A stretch of DNA of 64,000 nt from Theocolax elegans (GCA_026168455.1 CM047431.1:54800539-54864538); one strand, 5' to 3'. Positions 22,694-35,740 are shown, counted from the first letter of the stretch. Numbers and translations: made by a program. The notes: generated from the sequence alone by a model not told the origin.

Positions 22694-22793
22694 NNNNNNN
22701 NNNNNNNNNNNNNNNNNNNNNNNNNNNNNNNNNNNNNNNNNNNNNNNNNNNNNNNNNNNNNNNNNNNNNNNNNNNNNNNNNNNNNNNNNNNNN
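22694..22793. other. Assembly gap (100 N)
   Basis: Exactly 100 N, a conventional placeholder, so the true missing length is unknown. It sits at the edge of a long microsatellite, a common cause of assembly breaks. Confidence 0.98.
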
Positions 22794-24880
22794 AATTATT
22801 AAAAACAAAATGAAACGTCACTGTTTATAGTGGTTGGAAAAATTAATCCAAAAAGTTATATGCATTTTTTTTCTTCTCGACATTTTAATGTTCGAGTGAA
22901 TTCAGGGTTTGTTTTTTCTCTGTACTCACCCAACGTAACGAACGAAACGAACAGGGCAATTCGAGCCGTCGACATTCTGCACCACTTTTTTCCCCTCTTC
23001 TCTTTTCCACTTCCGGCTCTATCCTCCTTGTTTTTTCTTGCTGGTTTTCAAGGGCAGCCTCCTGCTGTTTTTCAACAAAATATGTTTGTTAAATATCATT
23101 CCATAGTAAATCCTTTTTCGTTTTCGGTCTATTGTTGAGTTTTCGGTTGGTTCAATTTCGGTTTTTTTTAAGAGAAATCTTTACAAACAAATCCATCGAA
23201 TCGTTGTTTTTCATTCAGTATTATGAAAATTGAACTTTCGTATTTGATAATCGTAATTTTACTGCAGCAATTTTATAAATTTGAGTATTTGTATTTTTAC
23301 GCGATTTGATTTACGTTAAGAGTGCTCTAGATATGCGTATAAAAGTGTATACATTTAATCCAATGTTTATTACATCTTTCACAAATGTTATGTAAACTCA
23401 ATTAACATCCGAACACGTCGAATGTAATGGATTTCGGTAACTAATTAAATTCTAATGAACGCTTAGCAATGCAAGGATAACTCGTGATCCTTAATCGCGT
23501 GTTATTATGCGGATAATATGTATAGTTTATAATATTAATTAGTGCTTTAAAATTTTTACACTCTGCAAAATGCCGAACTACTTTTTTTTATGTACAGTAT
23601 TTCTTTCCTTCTGAGTAATGCAAATAATTTAGCGACTTTCATAAAAAGAAATATTTCCAGTATAAAATATTTATTATGTTGAAAATGATAAATCAATCGG
23701 TAACTAGTGTAAGATCGTTGATGAATAGAAAAACTTGTAAAAAAACTCGTAAATTACACCGAATCGTCGTATAACGATTCGAACTTATATCATACGTTAT
23801 TTGGCTTTAAATTCCTACGAAATAGTAGTAACCTAAAAATTACGTGATTATTTACAAAGAATTTACGATAGAAAATTTATTGCCACGAGGGAATCACTTG
23901 CTATAATTCGATTTCATTTTTACCTAATAAATACGAGTAGTAAAAGTAGGAGTACGCGAAAAAAAGGCCTATATTTTTTTATCACATTGTACATTTTTTA
24001 AACTCACAGATCTAAATAATTAATACTTCAAAAATATATACATTATATGTTTAGAATGTAAATTTAGTTATTATTATTCACTTGATAGTTTTAGTTGAAA
24101 AATAGAGAATACTCATTTGTTTTACGGGAAATCCGTATACTTTCACTAAAAACGTAATGTACATACAGAAATAATACAATTTCACTTAAATTTTCTAAAA
24201 ATTCTATTCACCGATTAACTTGCATAGTTTGTTACAACTCGGCGCGTTTCAAACACCGCATTGTTTGTATACATTTAGCGTTACCGACAATGTTACACTG
24301 ACGTATCATTAGGATTGTTTAACAGTCATTGAATTTTTTGGTTGATACGCGTATACTATGAAATACTTTTTTTTTATATTTTAAATAAATGTCAAATTAA
24401 CGATCGTGATGGATTAATAATTTTTCAAGCGATGCATTTGTTTGCTAGTTACAATAAAATCATGAGAAATCTCTGGGCGTATAACGGATCTGTCTTGTGA
24501 TAGAATGAAACTTATTCCAACTATCCATGACTGAAAATTTTTTAGTGTAAACTAATAACTTTCACTCTGTGATAAATAACATGATTATTTTACGAGACGA
24601 ATCATTAATCATGCAAATTAAAAAATAAATATTAAAAACGTGTAATAAAATAATCTAATTCAACGAATGATATATAAAACAATGTAAATTCTGTATACCA
24701 GGTAAGAATAAAAAAAGGCCTTAGTTAAAATTTATGGAGAGAAAAAAAATGAGGTGGATGAAAACCGAAAAGTTAGGTAATTAGTGTAAATAAATAATTA
24801 AATAAATGAAAACTGTAAAAGATGATGTAAAATGAATAATCACTTTTCACACCTTGGATACACCATAAAGTCTAATCACA
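22794..24880. other. No recognisable feature
   Basis: A+T-rich DNA. The 102-codon frame at 22830 has no domain, and its composition (Phe/Ser/Pro from T- and C-rich sequence) looks like chance. Confidence 0.5.
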
Positions 24881-24889
24881 GACACTAAG

Positions 24890-25250
24890 ATCGAATGAAA
24901 CGACGTGTCGCACTCGCATGCGCGGATGAGGTCGGGGAGAACGAGGAGAACGAGGACAACGAGTGGCAACCAGGTGGCGTCCACGCGGAAACTGAATCAG
25001 GCCCCCCGGTGCAAGTCCCGCGCGAGCCACCAACAGGTTTGCATCGAGCTCCCCTCGGCGCGTCAAAGGTGGGGGAGAAGAGAACGAAAGGACGCGCGTG
25101 TGCACCGCGTTTCTTAGAGTCCGCGAGGCCCACTTTGTTACGATACACCGTACGAGTGTCGGTGTGCACGTGGAGGGGCCTTACGCCTTACACTCGGCCG
25201 CGAGTCAACCGGAAGTCACGCGCCGCGTGTGCTCGACATTACCGGCTCTT
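24890..25250. promoter_or_regulatory. G+C- and CpG-rich island; possible promoter or first exon
   Basis: Composition switches sharply to G+C- and CpG-rich within an A+T-rich background (for example GCGCGAGCC, CGGCGCGTC, GCCGCGTGTGCTCG). Both strands are open for 94-119 codons, which high G+C alone explains. There is no methionine-led domain and no convincing splice pair. In such a genome an isolated island of this kind is most often a promoter or 5' untranslated exon. The direction is undetermined. Confidence 0.35.
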
Positions 25251-25259
25251 GTAACTACC

Positions 25260-26351
25260 TCTCTTTTTACCTTTTATTCTTCTTCCTTGCTTTAATGCTC
25301 ACGTTGTTCTCCTTGTCATTTTCGACGCTTCACGAACTCCCGAGATAAATGAAAACTCATTACGAAAACGAAAATGTCAATTTTTTTTTCTCTATTTTTA
25401 CTTTGAAGAATGAATTTCTCTTTCGCGTTTCTAAGAAAAATCGGTCAATTTTCTTACAATGGCTCTTTCGTCTCGAGTGTACGTATCATTTTTTTCGCAA
25501 TTGTCGTGTCGCGATTTATACGATTGATTAGGAAATTCAATAAATTATATTACAATACACCGGAACGAGGTTTAACGTTTTTCGTTTTTCGTTTTTATTA
25601 CTTGTATGAACGTCTCGAAGGTAAATTATATAACAGTAGGTAAATCACATTTAATAAACTTGCTATCTGTCGTTGTAGAAAGGAAAACATTCAAAACGGT
25701 GTGAGACTCGAAGTTGTCGGGTGGGAACCAGTGAAAAAAAAGTCGACGTAATTTTGTAATACCTCAAAATAATGTAGAATTAAGAAAATTAATGGCAATT
25801 TACTGTTTGGTTATGTCAATACCAGAGATGCTCCCACAGTTCGTGCGTTGTCTCTTTTTTTCGTTAGCGAGACTTTAAGTTACACTTTCGGTTAATAAAA
25901 CTAGTACACTACGAAAAAAATATGACTTATAACGAATAATAATCGTAATTATAAGGAATTGCTATTAACAGTTAATACCGGATTCATTTGAGGTGAACCA
26001 GAAGAATTAATATGCTGTCAAGTTCTTTCATTTATATTTTCGTATTGTGATGGGTAGATCAATTAATTGTACAACATTTATTAAACAACATTTCTAATAC
26101 TAAATTGTATACAATTTATTTCTACACACGAAATATAAGACAAACCTATATTTATTAACTACTAAGTAATATTCAATTGGTACAAGTATCACGAAAATTT
26201 TATCCTTTAATTGAATTCGCTTCAATTCACTTAAATAAAAGTTTTTCTTTTACTCAGTAGTATACTCGATCGTAATTAATTTCACAAACGAAGAAAAGAA
26301 CAAAAAGAACAAACGAATTTAAAAAAAAAAATAGACCGCCGCGGTGTTAGA
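25260..26351. other. No gene; possible decayed MITE at 25905-26262
   Basis: TACACTACGAAAAAAATAT at 25905 and an inverted TACTACTGAGTAAAAGAAAA near 26262 loosely resemble the TACAC-type ends. TTAACAGTTAATAC near 25967 recalls words inside 169-1004. The evidence is too weak for a separate element. Confidence 0.3.
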
Positions 26352-26976
26352 TACACGGAGAGAAAAAAATAGTATACTATACACGATTAGTAAGTCAGAA
26401 ACGATGAAACAATTGTTGACTTACTACTTGTGATTCATAGCACTGAATACTAAAATATCAACTAACGAGTACTTTTTTCTTTCTTTTTGCATCATGGCTC
26501 CTAATTACTTGACATGTGCATTAAGGGGATGTGATACCTGAATTACAGAGACATACCTAGAAAATCTGAAAATTTTTAAAACCTAATTATAAGAAACATC
26601 TGACAACAAATCACAGATATAGTTTAAAACAAATAAAATACCGTGACAGAGATATTTTTACGAAATAATTAATTATTAAATAATGATACGTAAAGAACCA
26701 TTTTTGGTCCGTAATATATAAGCTATGAAATAATGATCCGCGGTGGCCCAAAAATCTCGGTGAATAATCAATAAAAAGATTTGAAAAAATTCATGGAATA
26801 TCTTAAAAGGAAACGCAACATCGTTACAAAACGTTATTCTCGATAAATTGAATTCCTCGTGTAATAAAAAATAAATAATTTTTCTATTTTTTGGGGTTCA
26901 CATCCCGTTAATCAGTACTAACAGCTGGATAGATCCAGCGGGATAGTAATCATTGATAGTTTTTTCTCTCCGTGTA
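26352..26976. mobile_element. MITE with TACACGGAGAGAAAAAA ends, carrying a nested TTAA MITE
   Basis: TACACGGAGAGAAAAAA at the left is matched perfectly by its complement at the right. The nested element 26525-26907 splits it; the host alone is about 240 bp. The ends belong to the same group as 53017-53272 and the single end at 30216. No clear target duplication is seen (flanks TTAGA and GAGTT). Confidence 0.75.
26525..26907. mobile_element. TTAA-flanked MITE nested in 26352-26976
   Basis: TTAA at 26521-26524 and 26908-26911 flanks ends GGGGATGTGATACC and, inverted, CGGGATGTGAACCCC. It has no coding capacity. Size (383 bp) and duplication fit piggyBac-type mobilisation. Internally it is unlike the 392-774 family apart from the G-rich terminus. 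Confidence 0.75.
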
Positions 26977-27538
26977 GAGTTTCAATTAACATTCGAAACT
27001 GCCTAAGAAAACTGTTTACTTGAAAACTTAAACGGAAACGACTTGGGTATTTAATAGGTTTCACGTTTTACATAAACGACTTCATTATCATTATTATTAT
27101 TGCAGTTAACGTTTTTGCAAATGCGAAACCTAGTATTTGAGCCTAATTGGAGGCAAGTGTCTAAGGCCGAACTGCAATATATCGTCTTACTTCGTTATTC
27201 ATTTACAGCGTTATAAAGTTTGTTAACATCCACATAAGAAATTTGAAAAAAATAATGGACTTGTGGACTTGCCGAGCGAAAACTGTATACGAGTAAATTT
27301 GGGTTACGTTATATGAAAGTTGTGCGGTCACAAGTGACATACCGAAACTGCTATTGCAGCATGCAAAATTTTTATTTTTCTCTCTGTATATATGTAATCG
27401 CGATAACGAAATAACGATCTCTTTCTTTCTTGTAGTATACAAACATTTTACAAGTTGGTGATTTCGGTGAAACGAAAAAATAGTTAATTTCATTTATTTA
27501 CAAATTTTACAATTTTACGACTGTAAAATTACGTATGC

Positions 27539-27540
<2 letters not shown>
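26977..27540. other. No recognisable feature
   Basis: The 96-codon minus frame at 27203-27493 has no recognisable motif or splice context. Confidence 0.45.

Positions 27541-27541
<1 letters not shown>

Positions 27542-27569
<28 letters not shown>
27542..27569. repeat. (TA)n microsatellite
   Basis: Perfect TA dinucleotides, about 28 bases. Confidence 0.95.
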
Positions 27570-27722
27570 ATGATTAATTAGCGAAAACGCATTACGCGAA
27601 TGAGGGGAATGCTAATGACACTATATTTTTACTTTTTCGAGATTACCATCTTGATTCTGTTAAATTGTTTAACTATTCAAGTAACGTACTCTCTCATGTC
27701 TGTTTAAATAACCGTAGACGTG

Positions 27723-27731
27723 CGTGTGTAT

Positions 27732-27765
<34 letters not shown>
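27723..27765. repeat. (GT)n microsatellite
   Basis: GTGTGT with two early TATG interruptions; it makes the Cys-Val repeat in the frame at 27665-28087. Confidence 0.95.
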
Positions 27766-28640
27766 TCTCTCACGTCCAAGAAATATTAAAGCCTCTCGTT
27801 ATTCGCATACAAATTTGCGCTTCGCCACGCGATACCCACACGCACGCGAACACACAGACACTCGGGTACACTTTCAGCCATTTCGGACTTTAGTTCCATC
27901 GTTGTTTTTCATCTCACCACGGGTGCACGGTTTATTGCTTTTTCCCGCTATCGTAAACTTGCTCGCGTTTTCTCGTCTATCTTTGCTCAACAGCGCGTCG
28001 CCCCGTCCCTCTATCTCGATAAAAAAAAAGGCTACACTACTTTACTTTCGGTTACTTACAAATTACTTTAAATGTTTACCAACCTAGAAGAAATGTGTGA
28101 AATTTTCTCCGTTTTACTATACCTCTTCGTTGAAATATGCTTAGTTCGCGTTCGTTAATTATTGAAATGTTTACGTCTTACTTACATTTACTTTGCAGAT
28201 TAAGTGCTTACATTTTCGTTTCTTCGAGGTTTCACTGGTAACTTATTTTACTATTACGTTACGCGTAACTTTACACATCTTACATTTTCGAATAAATAAA
28301 TTTACGAATTTATGCTGGAAAACTTTACAAAGAATATATCGATCAAAAGGTCGCGATTATTGAAAAACAAGTTTTTTATTTACTTTTGAAGACTTAAGAT
28401 TTACCGTCGTGGAGAAGTTTACAAAATTTTTAAATTTATAATTAAATCACGCAAAAATATAGTTTGATCGTTCAAAGTTGCAGAAAATAGTAGTAAGGAA
28501 ATACTGTAGAATTAATTAAAATAAACGATTAATTTTGTCTGGGTACTAATGCGCAAATTCAAGACAAATGTAGGAATAATCGAAAGGAAGAATTAATAAA
28601 GGAGAACGGTGGTTTATCGAAGTAATTGGTTAGCGTGAAA
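27766..28640. other. No recognisable feature
   Basis: A G+C-richer patch at 27800-28020 is followed by A+T-rich DNA. The open frame through it continues the microsatellite and is not supported as coding. Confidence 0.4.
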
Positions 28641-30060
28641 TAAACCAAGTGAGGTTAAAATACATATTTTTTTTTGTTCATCCAAGGTCGACCGGGGAGA
28701 ATTTCCGTGAAAAGGAAACTAGCGAAAGGACCTTCTCCACGCGAAACGAAAGGGGATCCGAAGGCAAGAGTATCAAGCGAAACTTGAAGGCATCGGACAA
28801 AATTTCGCCATTCGGCCTCTCCCACAGTAGACGACGCGTTCCCCCGACCTCTACACTGTCGAAAGGGCTGGCTCGTATTATACGTATATCTACACCCACC
28901 CACACACACATACACACACACATACAAATATGTATCTATATATTTTTTTCTTCGCATTTTACGAACAGCCGTGCGAATCTCTTGCCTTACCGCGGGAAAA
29001 TATGGCTTGCGCGTGGCCATGTGTCTGTGTATTGTGTCGTGATGTGGATAGATACATATAAACACGTAGGTTTTCCCCTTTACTCGTTTGTGCGCTACGT
29101 TGTATGTGTACCTTGTTGCGAAAGTGTGTACATATATAGAGGTATCTCTAACTCTCCTACTTTGTTATCCGGTAATTTTTAGTTGAGCCATGCGTGCGTG
29201 TTCTCTCTATTAGTATAGGCAAAAGTAGCGCTTGGACCGTAAGAAAAATTTGTTCGTACCGACTCTTCTAAGTTTCTCCCTCTCAAGATAACGCGCGCGC
29301 ATGTGACTTAGAATGCAGAGGTTAAATGTATACGCCGAACCGATCGCCGGCCGGTGTACGTATACAGTGTCTATTCGATGCGGTTATATTCAACGAAATC
29401 CAGTTCTGTGTAAAACCTTGCTGCATATTTCTAACAACTTTTTACAGATATGTAAGTATTTTATATTCATGAGAAAATTGAAGTAATGTACAGTAAGGAG
29501 TAAGTAATGTACACTTCAGTTAAACTTTCTATTCAAAAGTTACATTGATATAAATAAATTATACACAAATCAATATGGTGAGAAAATACGTTTTACACAG
29601 AGCTGCAACATTAATACGTAAAACTTTAATTTTATAGGAAAGGAGAGCTTGGCCGATCGGTCATTAAAATGTAAGTGTCGAATATTTCTACAGCGATACA
29701 TTTCTAACCTATAATTTGTACCATTTCAATGCTGCATTGTTTATGTTCAGGATATTTACAATTTGTTGATGCAAAGTGCGGATGGCAAATCAATTTTGAA
29801 GCAGTATATAAATATATATATTCAATAAATAATACTTCATCAATGTGAATTATTTCTACACCCATTTACTATTTTAAAATAAATCTATAATTTTTAATAA
29901 ATCTATTCATTATAAATTTGATTAATTAAAATTTTTTATTGCCTCAAAGTATTTGTTATTAATATATATGTACGTAATGAAACAATATAAATATTTATTA
30001 TATCTATACTTGTTTATTAATTTGAAGTAAATGTTATAACTCTTAACGCTATTGATGTAG
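28641..30060. other. No confirmed gene; open frames around a CA microsatellite (28891-28926)
   Basis: The longest plus frame of the window (28649-29182, 177 codons) and opposing minus frames of 81 and 136 codons overlap here. They cross a CACACC/CACATA simple repeat, show no domain, and their length reflects locally higher G+C. I regard them as non-coding. From 29400 to 30060 the DNA is A+T-rich and featureless. Confidence 0.4.
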
Positions 30061-30090
30061 ATTATGTTTCGCTTTAATTTTTTCGGTTAG

Positions 30091-30125
30091 GTAATTTTTA
30101 CCAGGAAGTTCCTGGTAAAAATTAC
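30091..30125. repeat. Near-perfect 35-bp palindrome
   Basis: GTAATTTTTACCAGGAA, one G, then the exact complement: 17-bp arms with a single-base centre. It lies about 90 bp inside the TACACGGAGAGAAA-type end at 30216 and may be the interior of a truncated MITE. Confidence 0.85.
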
Positions 30126-30200
30126 TGAAACGTCAAGACGTCCCACGTTTACAAGACTCATGGTAAAATTTCCCCTGAATTACTTACAATTTTTATGAGA

Positions 30201-30216
30201 TATTTCTCTCCGTGTA
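30201..30216. mobile_element. Solo right end of a TACACGGAGAGAAA-type MITE
   Basis: TATTTCTCTCCGTGTA is the inverted end seen at 26352-26976. A possible but poor left partner (TACACAGAGCTG) is at 29594, so this is treated as a single end. Confidence 0.45.
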
Positions 30217-30859
30217 CATATATATACACTGCGTCTTCGTTTATTTATTACTCTTCGGTCGGTCTTCGATTTTATCTATTGCGTGTCAATTATTTCGATT
30301 TACTGTCTAACACTGTCGAAATAAATAATTGTTCTACCTTACCATTAGAGACTATTAAAATCCCATGGTTAACGAACACGTCACTGTAAAAAAAAAGAGA
30401 TACCCTCTATGTAGGCTCGCTTTTCTTTCGATATTATCACAATGAACAAAATAAAATAACATACCCATCGTTCAACAAAAAACCATTATCAAGAGAAATG
30501 GTAACAACAATTAATAAATACCGCCACGCAGGATGTTATAACTTAAACAAATCTCTAGCTCGTTCATCGATATAGTGGATCACCCAAAATGTCAATGCAC
30601 TTGTTTTGAACAGGATGTCGAATGCGTATAAACCGATAACCTTTGTTCAACAAAATACGCAAGAAGTTTATCAAACAACTACGAAATCAATACTCTTAAA
30701 CATTGTAATCAAAGCTTATAAACTGAATCAAATATTGTATAAAATATGAAATTCAATCTAGATATAGATAATATACACATAGTTTAGAATAAAGTCCAAA
30801 TATAAAGATTATTACGGATCCAAATAGTATTATAATTCTCGGACAATATATATTCAAAA
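30217..30859. other. No recognisable feature
   Basis: A+T-rich sequence without bounded repeats. Confidence 0.5.
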
Positions 30860-31010
30860 ATAATTTTTTACCTTTTCGAAGTAATCTATAAAATGACTAT
30901 TTCGAGTGATCGTGTATTTAACATTATTCTTGAAAAGTGATTTATGTCACATGATCGCTCGAAACAGAGTCATTTTATAGAGCAGTCTTTTCAAAAGTTA
31001 AAAAATTACT
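30860..31010. mobile_element. Hairpin MITE remnant
   Basis: The left arm, with CTATAAAATGACTATTTCGA then GTGATCG, pairs with the right arm, CTATAAAATGACTCTGTTTC then GAGCGATC when inverted. The outer parts (AATAATTTTTTACCTTTTCG and AGTAATTTTTTAACTTTTGA) also match. The loop is about 35 bases. Termini and target duplication are not evident. Confidence 0.6.
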
Positions 31011-32410
31011 TAAACATTTAGAGAGTACAATGGGAAGCTGAAACTAATCTAAATATGGATTAAAATGTATATTTAAATTGAAACAAAGATAATCTGATTA
31101 TTTATGTCACTAAATAATATAATTAATATTATTAATGTTTAGAATTTTATTTTTATAAATTAAAATAAATATAAATAATATTAGTAATTATAAACAATAT
31201 TTTTTTTAGGTTATATGTATATTCCGATACTATAAGAATGACTTACTCAGTGATCAAAAGTCAGTAATCACTCTTTACCAACTGCTCTGATTTGCTAGTT
31301 AAAAGAATGATTTTCACACTTCAAACTTTAGAGAGTAAAGAATTTATTTTTATTACAATTTTATTTTATTTTTCTAGTTTTTTCTTCTATTTTAGGCCTT
31401 GCTTAGAGAAAAAGAAAAATAAGTTAATGATTTTAAAATAATATTGATTTTTGATCATATGATTACTATTATAGATTATTTTTTATTGTAGTCAATAAAA
31501 TTTATAATACTTTATGCGTATAGTATATTTAAATATTTCTACCTCTAAGTATTTGCAATTCGATACTAAATTATATTTTATTACATCGATTTACATATAA
31601 ATATGAAATTCTGATATCATACTTATTCGTCATGAATATACAGAAATATTTAGTTTAATTTTCTAATGCATAATTATTATGCGTATGTATATTGGTTACT
31701 TTACGGAACTAATATACGAAATCAAACGTTCCCTCATCGATACTTTTACTTTAAGAAATATTTTTATACTTGTTAGAACTCATTCAAAACGGTCGTATTC
31801 GAAAAGTAAATTTAAATGACAATGGACTCTATATCCTAGGATCGTTAAATTTCAATCTAAAATTTATTCCCTCGTAAATTGTTTTGAAACGTTAATTTTT
31901 ATGAGTATACATAATTTTTAGGTTATTTATTAACAAATGGGGATTCTAACGAGTCGTTTTTTAATTATTAATTGAATATTCTCGTTGGTTAATTATATAC
32001 GTTTAAAACTTATAATTAACGATTCGAAACATTGTTCATTGGTGAAAGTGTGACCGTGCCATTACGTATCATTGAAATTATGGTTTTTAACATACTCGAC
32101 GAACTGGTGAGAAAAAGTTGACGAAGGTTTTTAAACGATTGCCGATACGAATGCACTTCGAACCAGTTAAAGGTCGCGACGACTACGTTAACCAGTTTCT
32201 GAAAGTAAAAAAAAAAATTGTTCGAGATAAAGACCGAGAGTGGCAAATATACACATTCGTGCACGACAATCGACGAATTGAGAGATCCTCGGGTGCGTCA
32301 ATAAAAATTGGACGTGTCGTGTAGAAGCATTACAGTTGTAAATTTTATTGGCTACCGGTTGGTATCTTAGAAAACAGCAGCCGATTTGTAGCGCAAAGTG
32401 GTTCTCTTTT

Positions 32411-32417
<7 letters not shown>
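31011..32417. other. No recognisable feature
   Basis: Very A+T-rich; no bounded repeat, RNA gene or credible frame seen. Confidence 0.5.

Positions 32418-32458
<41 letters not shown>
32418..32458. repeat. (CT)n microsatellite
   Basis: About 20 CT dinucleotides; it makes the Glu-Arg repeat in the minus frame at 32188-32463. Confidence 0.95.
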
Positions 32459-32463
<5 letters not shown>

Positions 32464-35400
32464 ACTAAATCAATTCAGTTTGTTCTCACGCGGGGAGAAA
32501 GCTTAGGAAGTGAATTATGAGTGTTCCATGTAAAATTGTCTTGTACGGGTTTCCTTGTTCCAATATCGTCTTTAGATATGACAACACTTTGCCGCAGGTG
32601 TGACACTTTCCGTATATAGATATATATATGTATACGATCTATATATCCACTTGTATTTTATATTTATTGGCCCATACATAAAAGTCAACATCTTCATCGA
32701 ATAAGCATCTCCTTATTTTGTTTACACACTTGACAGATGTATCCAATTGCCGTCATTATGTTAATTTTCGATCATTAAATCCGTGTATATACGCTTTCGC
32801 TTTCGGAATATTGTTCGTGTTTACACAAGGATCGCAAATAAATTCGGTAATCCTCGATAACTCGATGAATTTACGCGTGTTAATTTTATTTGACTTTATT
32901 CCCTCTATTCTCGAAGCACACGACAATAGAATTACTATTTTACTTTTAATATTTAAATTGCCATAATCAAATCTTACGTTATGTCATACGTCGTGTTGCA
33001 TTATAGTATTTCATTGCATTCGATGTTCAAACACGTGGATTTTCATTATTACATTCTACACAAAGGTAAATGAGAAAATAATTTAGATAAAATCAAAAAA
33101 TGGAAGAAAAAAAAAATCTTTGTCTTGCGCAGACTGTGCCGTTCTTTTATTATTTACACGATATTTACATAAGAATTTCATAAACATTACATAATTACTT
33201 AGGTCAGTATCACTGCACCGTTATCATTTATAATCGTAATCCTGCATTGTTTTGCGTCCACGAATTTTTCAATTTTCACACTGTGTATACCATTTAGTTT
33301 TCTTGTACTCGACCGTACAAATAATTCGACGGTTTTTGTAATAACATTACGAACGCATTCGAGAAAATAACAGAGGTTGGCAAATCTTTTATATTAATTG
33401 CGTTGAAAATATACATTGAAAAATAATTGTAGTACTCGAGTTATTATAACCCGTAAAATTTACCGAATTATTTGTTTAATTCGAACTACTTTTATATAAA
33501 AATTGAATGAGAATAATCGAAATTTTTTAAATAAAATGATGAGGTTTAATCGTTTATAATTTTTGGCCAGAATTTTTTTGTAAAAATTCAGAATCAAATT
33601 AACCATTTGTCCCTACTGCATACGAATTATTCCCAAACGAAGATGCAGTTCGAGTGCGTGTTTTGTTTGAAAATGTTTAACAAATGAAATAACTTGCATA
33701 ATAGTGGTACCTATGTTTTTAAAAGCAAGTAAAGGCAAATCAACCTTTAATTAAGGCTACATCGAAATATTATAAATAAATGACTGTGGAACGCTTTGTT
33801 TCTAAGAACGAGGATCTGGAGCGGTGTCTCGATCAAGACAAATAGAATCGATCAACAGTTTTGACCCATGCACTTAATACAAAATTACTTAAGTAACTTA
33901 ATTTTACGTAACTGTTTACGTCATAGCGAAATATTCAATTCCAAATTACTCGACATTCTCGCAACTTTTTTCTTCGGTGTAACAGACCGCCCTGAGTTTA
34001 ATATACTTTATTAATTAATGCACATACATGTATTTTATATAATGTAACTGTCATTAAAATGCACGAGTATTTAAATGAACACAGTAAAATACTGCTCACT
34101 TCCCTCAATAATTAATTAGTTAATTAATATTTTAGTTTATTCTTTCGAACTAAAGAATATTAAACGCATCGAATGAATAAAATTGTATTGCGAAGGGAAA
34201 GAAAAATGTAGTAACGGACGGATTTGAATGATAAAGAAAAAGGCGATCGAGAGAGAAGAATAATAATAAAGAAACGTGTAGAAACGCGAGGATAACGTAA
34301 TCGGAGGAGATATCGTAAGACGAAGCTTTTAATCTGGGAGTAAGGAGTTCCACCGAGAGACACGAAAATCCGCGGAAATTCCAGGTCCACATTCAAATTT
34401 AATCCGTAGCGAGTTTTAAAGAAGGGGACGGAAATCGCGCTAACGATCCATTCGCGCCCCGGAAGATCCTTAACAAAGTAATCGGCCGTTGGCGAGTGAA
34501 TTAGACCGTCCATCCGTCCGTTTCGTTCAAGTGAAATGGAAAAGGAACGCGAAAGAAAGAGAACGGTTGAAACAGAAAGCTACTATCTTCCTCCTCTTCA
34601 TCTTTTTCTCTTTCTTCTTCCTTGGAATTACTGGTTGAAACTCGATGTCTTTCTCTAGTGGATTCTTCGTAGAGTTCCGCGAAAACTCGAGTTCTCCTAC
34701 TGCGCTGAACAACTGGTAAACCTAGACGTGAATGGGACGTTGAATCTGGAGGGATGAACGACTGTCTTTCGGTAACTTATGGGAAAACGACAAGATCGAC
34801 GATAGCTGTCTGTATCTCATTCTTTATATTACGATTCACAAAAAGAAGATTCAAGATCCTTAAACCCCTCTTTCTTTAAAATGCATTCTACTCAAGTTTG
34901 ACATGCAAAAATAAGACGAGCAAGTATTTTAGTCAATACAATCAGTAATTTAACGGTAAAATATTTCTATAAATATATAATAAGTTAATAAGTTATGAAT
35001 AATATATATATCAGACAAAATTTAGGTAACAAATTTTATAAACTTCGAAGTTTCTACTTCGCAAAAGTATACTATTTCTTTTCGATATTTCGAAAGTATA
35101 TAAAATGCAAATTATCACATTGAAAAATATAAAGTTTCTAAATTCTACTGTGTACAAGTGTAAAATAACATTATCGCAGACTAAACTTAACTTTTGTTAA
35201 GTAAAAGTCAATGATAGAGGAATTACAATTTAAATTATTAACAAAAATACTTGAATCAAACAATTAATTTTAATAAATAATAGAATAATTATACCATGTA
35301 TACTAATTGAATGGATTACATTGCTCTATTCTAATCTCCTTTTACAATCAGTTTTACAACAAATTTTATAAGCCATTAGGAACTATTACGCTTTTCGTAT

Positions 35401-35740
35401 CATAATTAAATTACATAAACATTTACTTTTGGCAATAGTAATAATGATTAATAATTTTTATATTTCTACTTATTTCATAATGTAAACTTAAATAATCAAA
35501 ACCTATAATAATTGATTATGTATACAAGTTTTTAAAGTATAAATGGAATACGCAGAACTGTAGAAACATATATATCAATCATAAATAATATTCTTATCAT
35601 AAAACTTTTGCCGCTTTATTCAACGAACTCTTTTCCAAATTAAATTGTAAAACTAATAATCAAAGGGTTCTTATAATTATTGTTATTTCTTTGTTAACTC
35701 TAACTCTAATACAAAAAATTAATACTACACCAATGCACAA
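32459..35740. other. No recognisable gene; slightly G+C-richer block at 34180-34820
   Basis: The block 34180-34820 has more balanced composition and overlapping minus frames (80 and 117 codons at 34150-34513, 61 codons at 34527-34712). None shows a domain or convincing splice signals, and the frames shadow each other. The remainder is A+T-rich without recognisable elements. Confidence 0.4.

Noticed and set aside
22421..22813. Frames of 109-130 codons
   Set aside because: They cross the microsatellite and 100 unknown bases, so part of the frame is not sequence at all.
24885..25254. Overlapping frames of 70-119 codons on both strands
   Set aside because: G+C-rich DNA has few stops. Neither strand gives a recognisable domain, so only a composition island is called.
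25905..26262. MITE with TACACTACGAAAA / TACTACTGAGTAAAAG ends
   Set aside because: The ends share too few bases in these A-rich words and there is no hairpin or target duplication.
28649..29182. 177-codon plus-strand frame, the longest in the window
   Set aside because: It overlaps minus-strand frames of 81 and 136 codons, crosses a CA/TA simple repeat, and shows no domain, signal or splice context. Its length follows from locally higher G+C.
29594..30216. Complete MITE between TACACAGAGCTG and the 30216 end
   Set aside because: The left end matches only the first bases and there is no extended inverted repeat, so only a single right end is called.
34150..34712. Three minus-strand frames of 61-117 codons
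   Set aside because: They overlap in different frames and lack motifs and splice signals; the block is only slightly richer in G+C.
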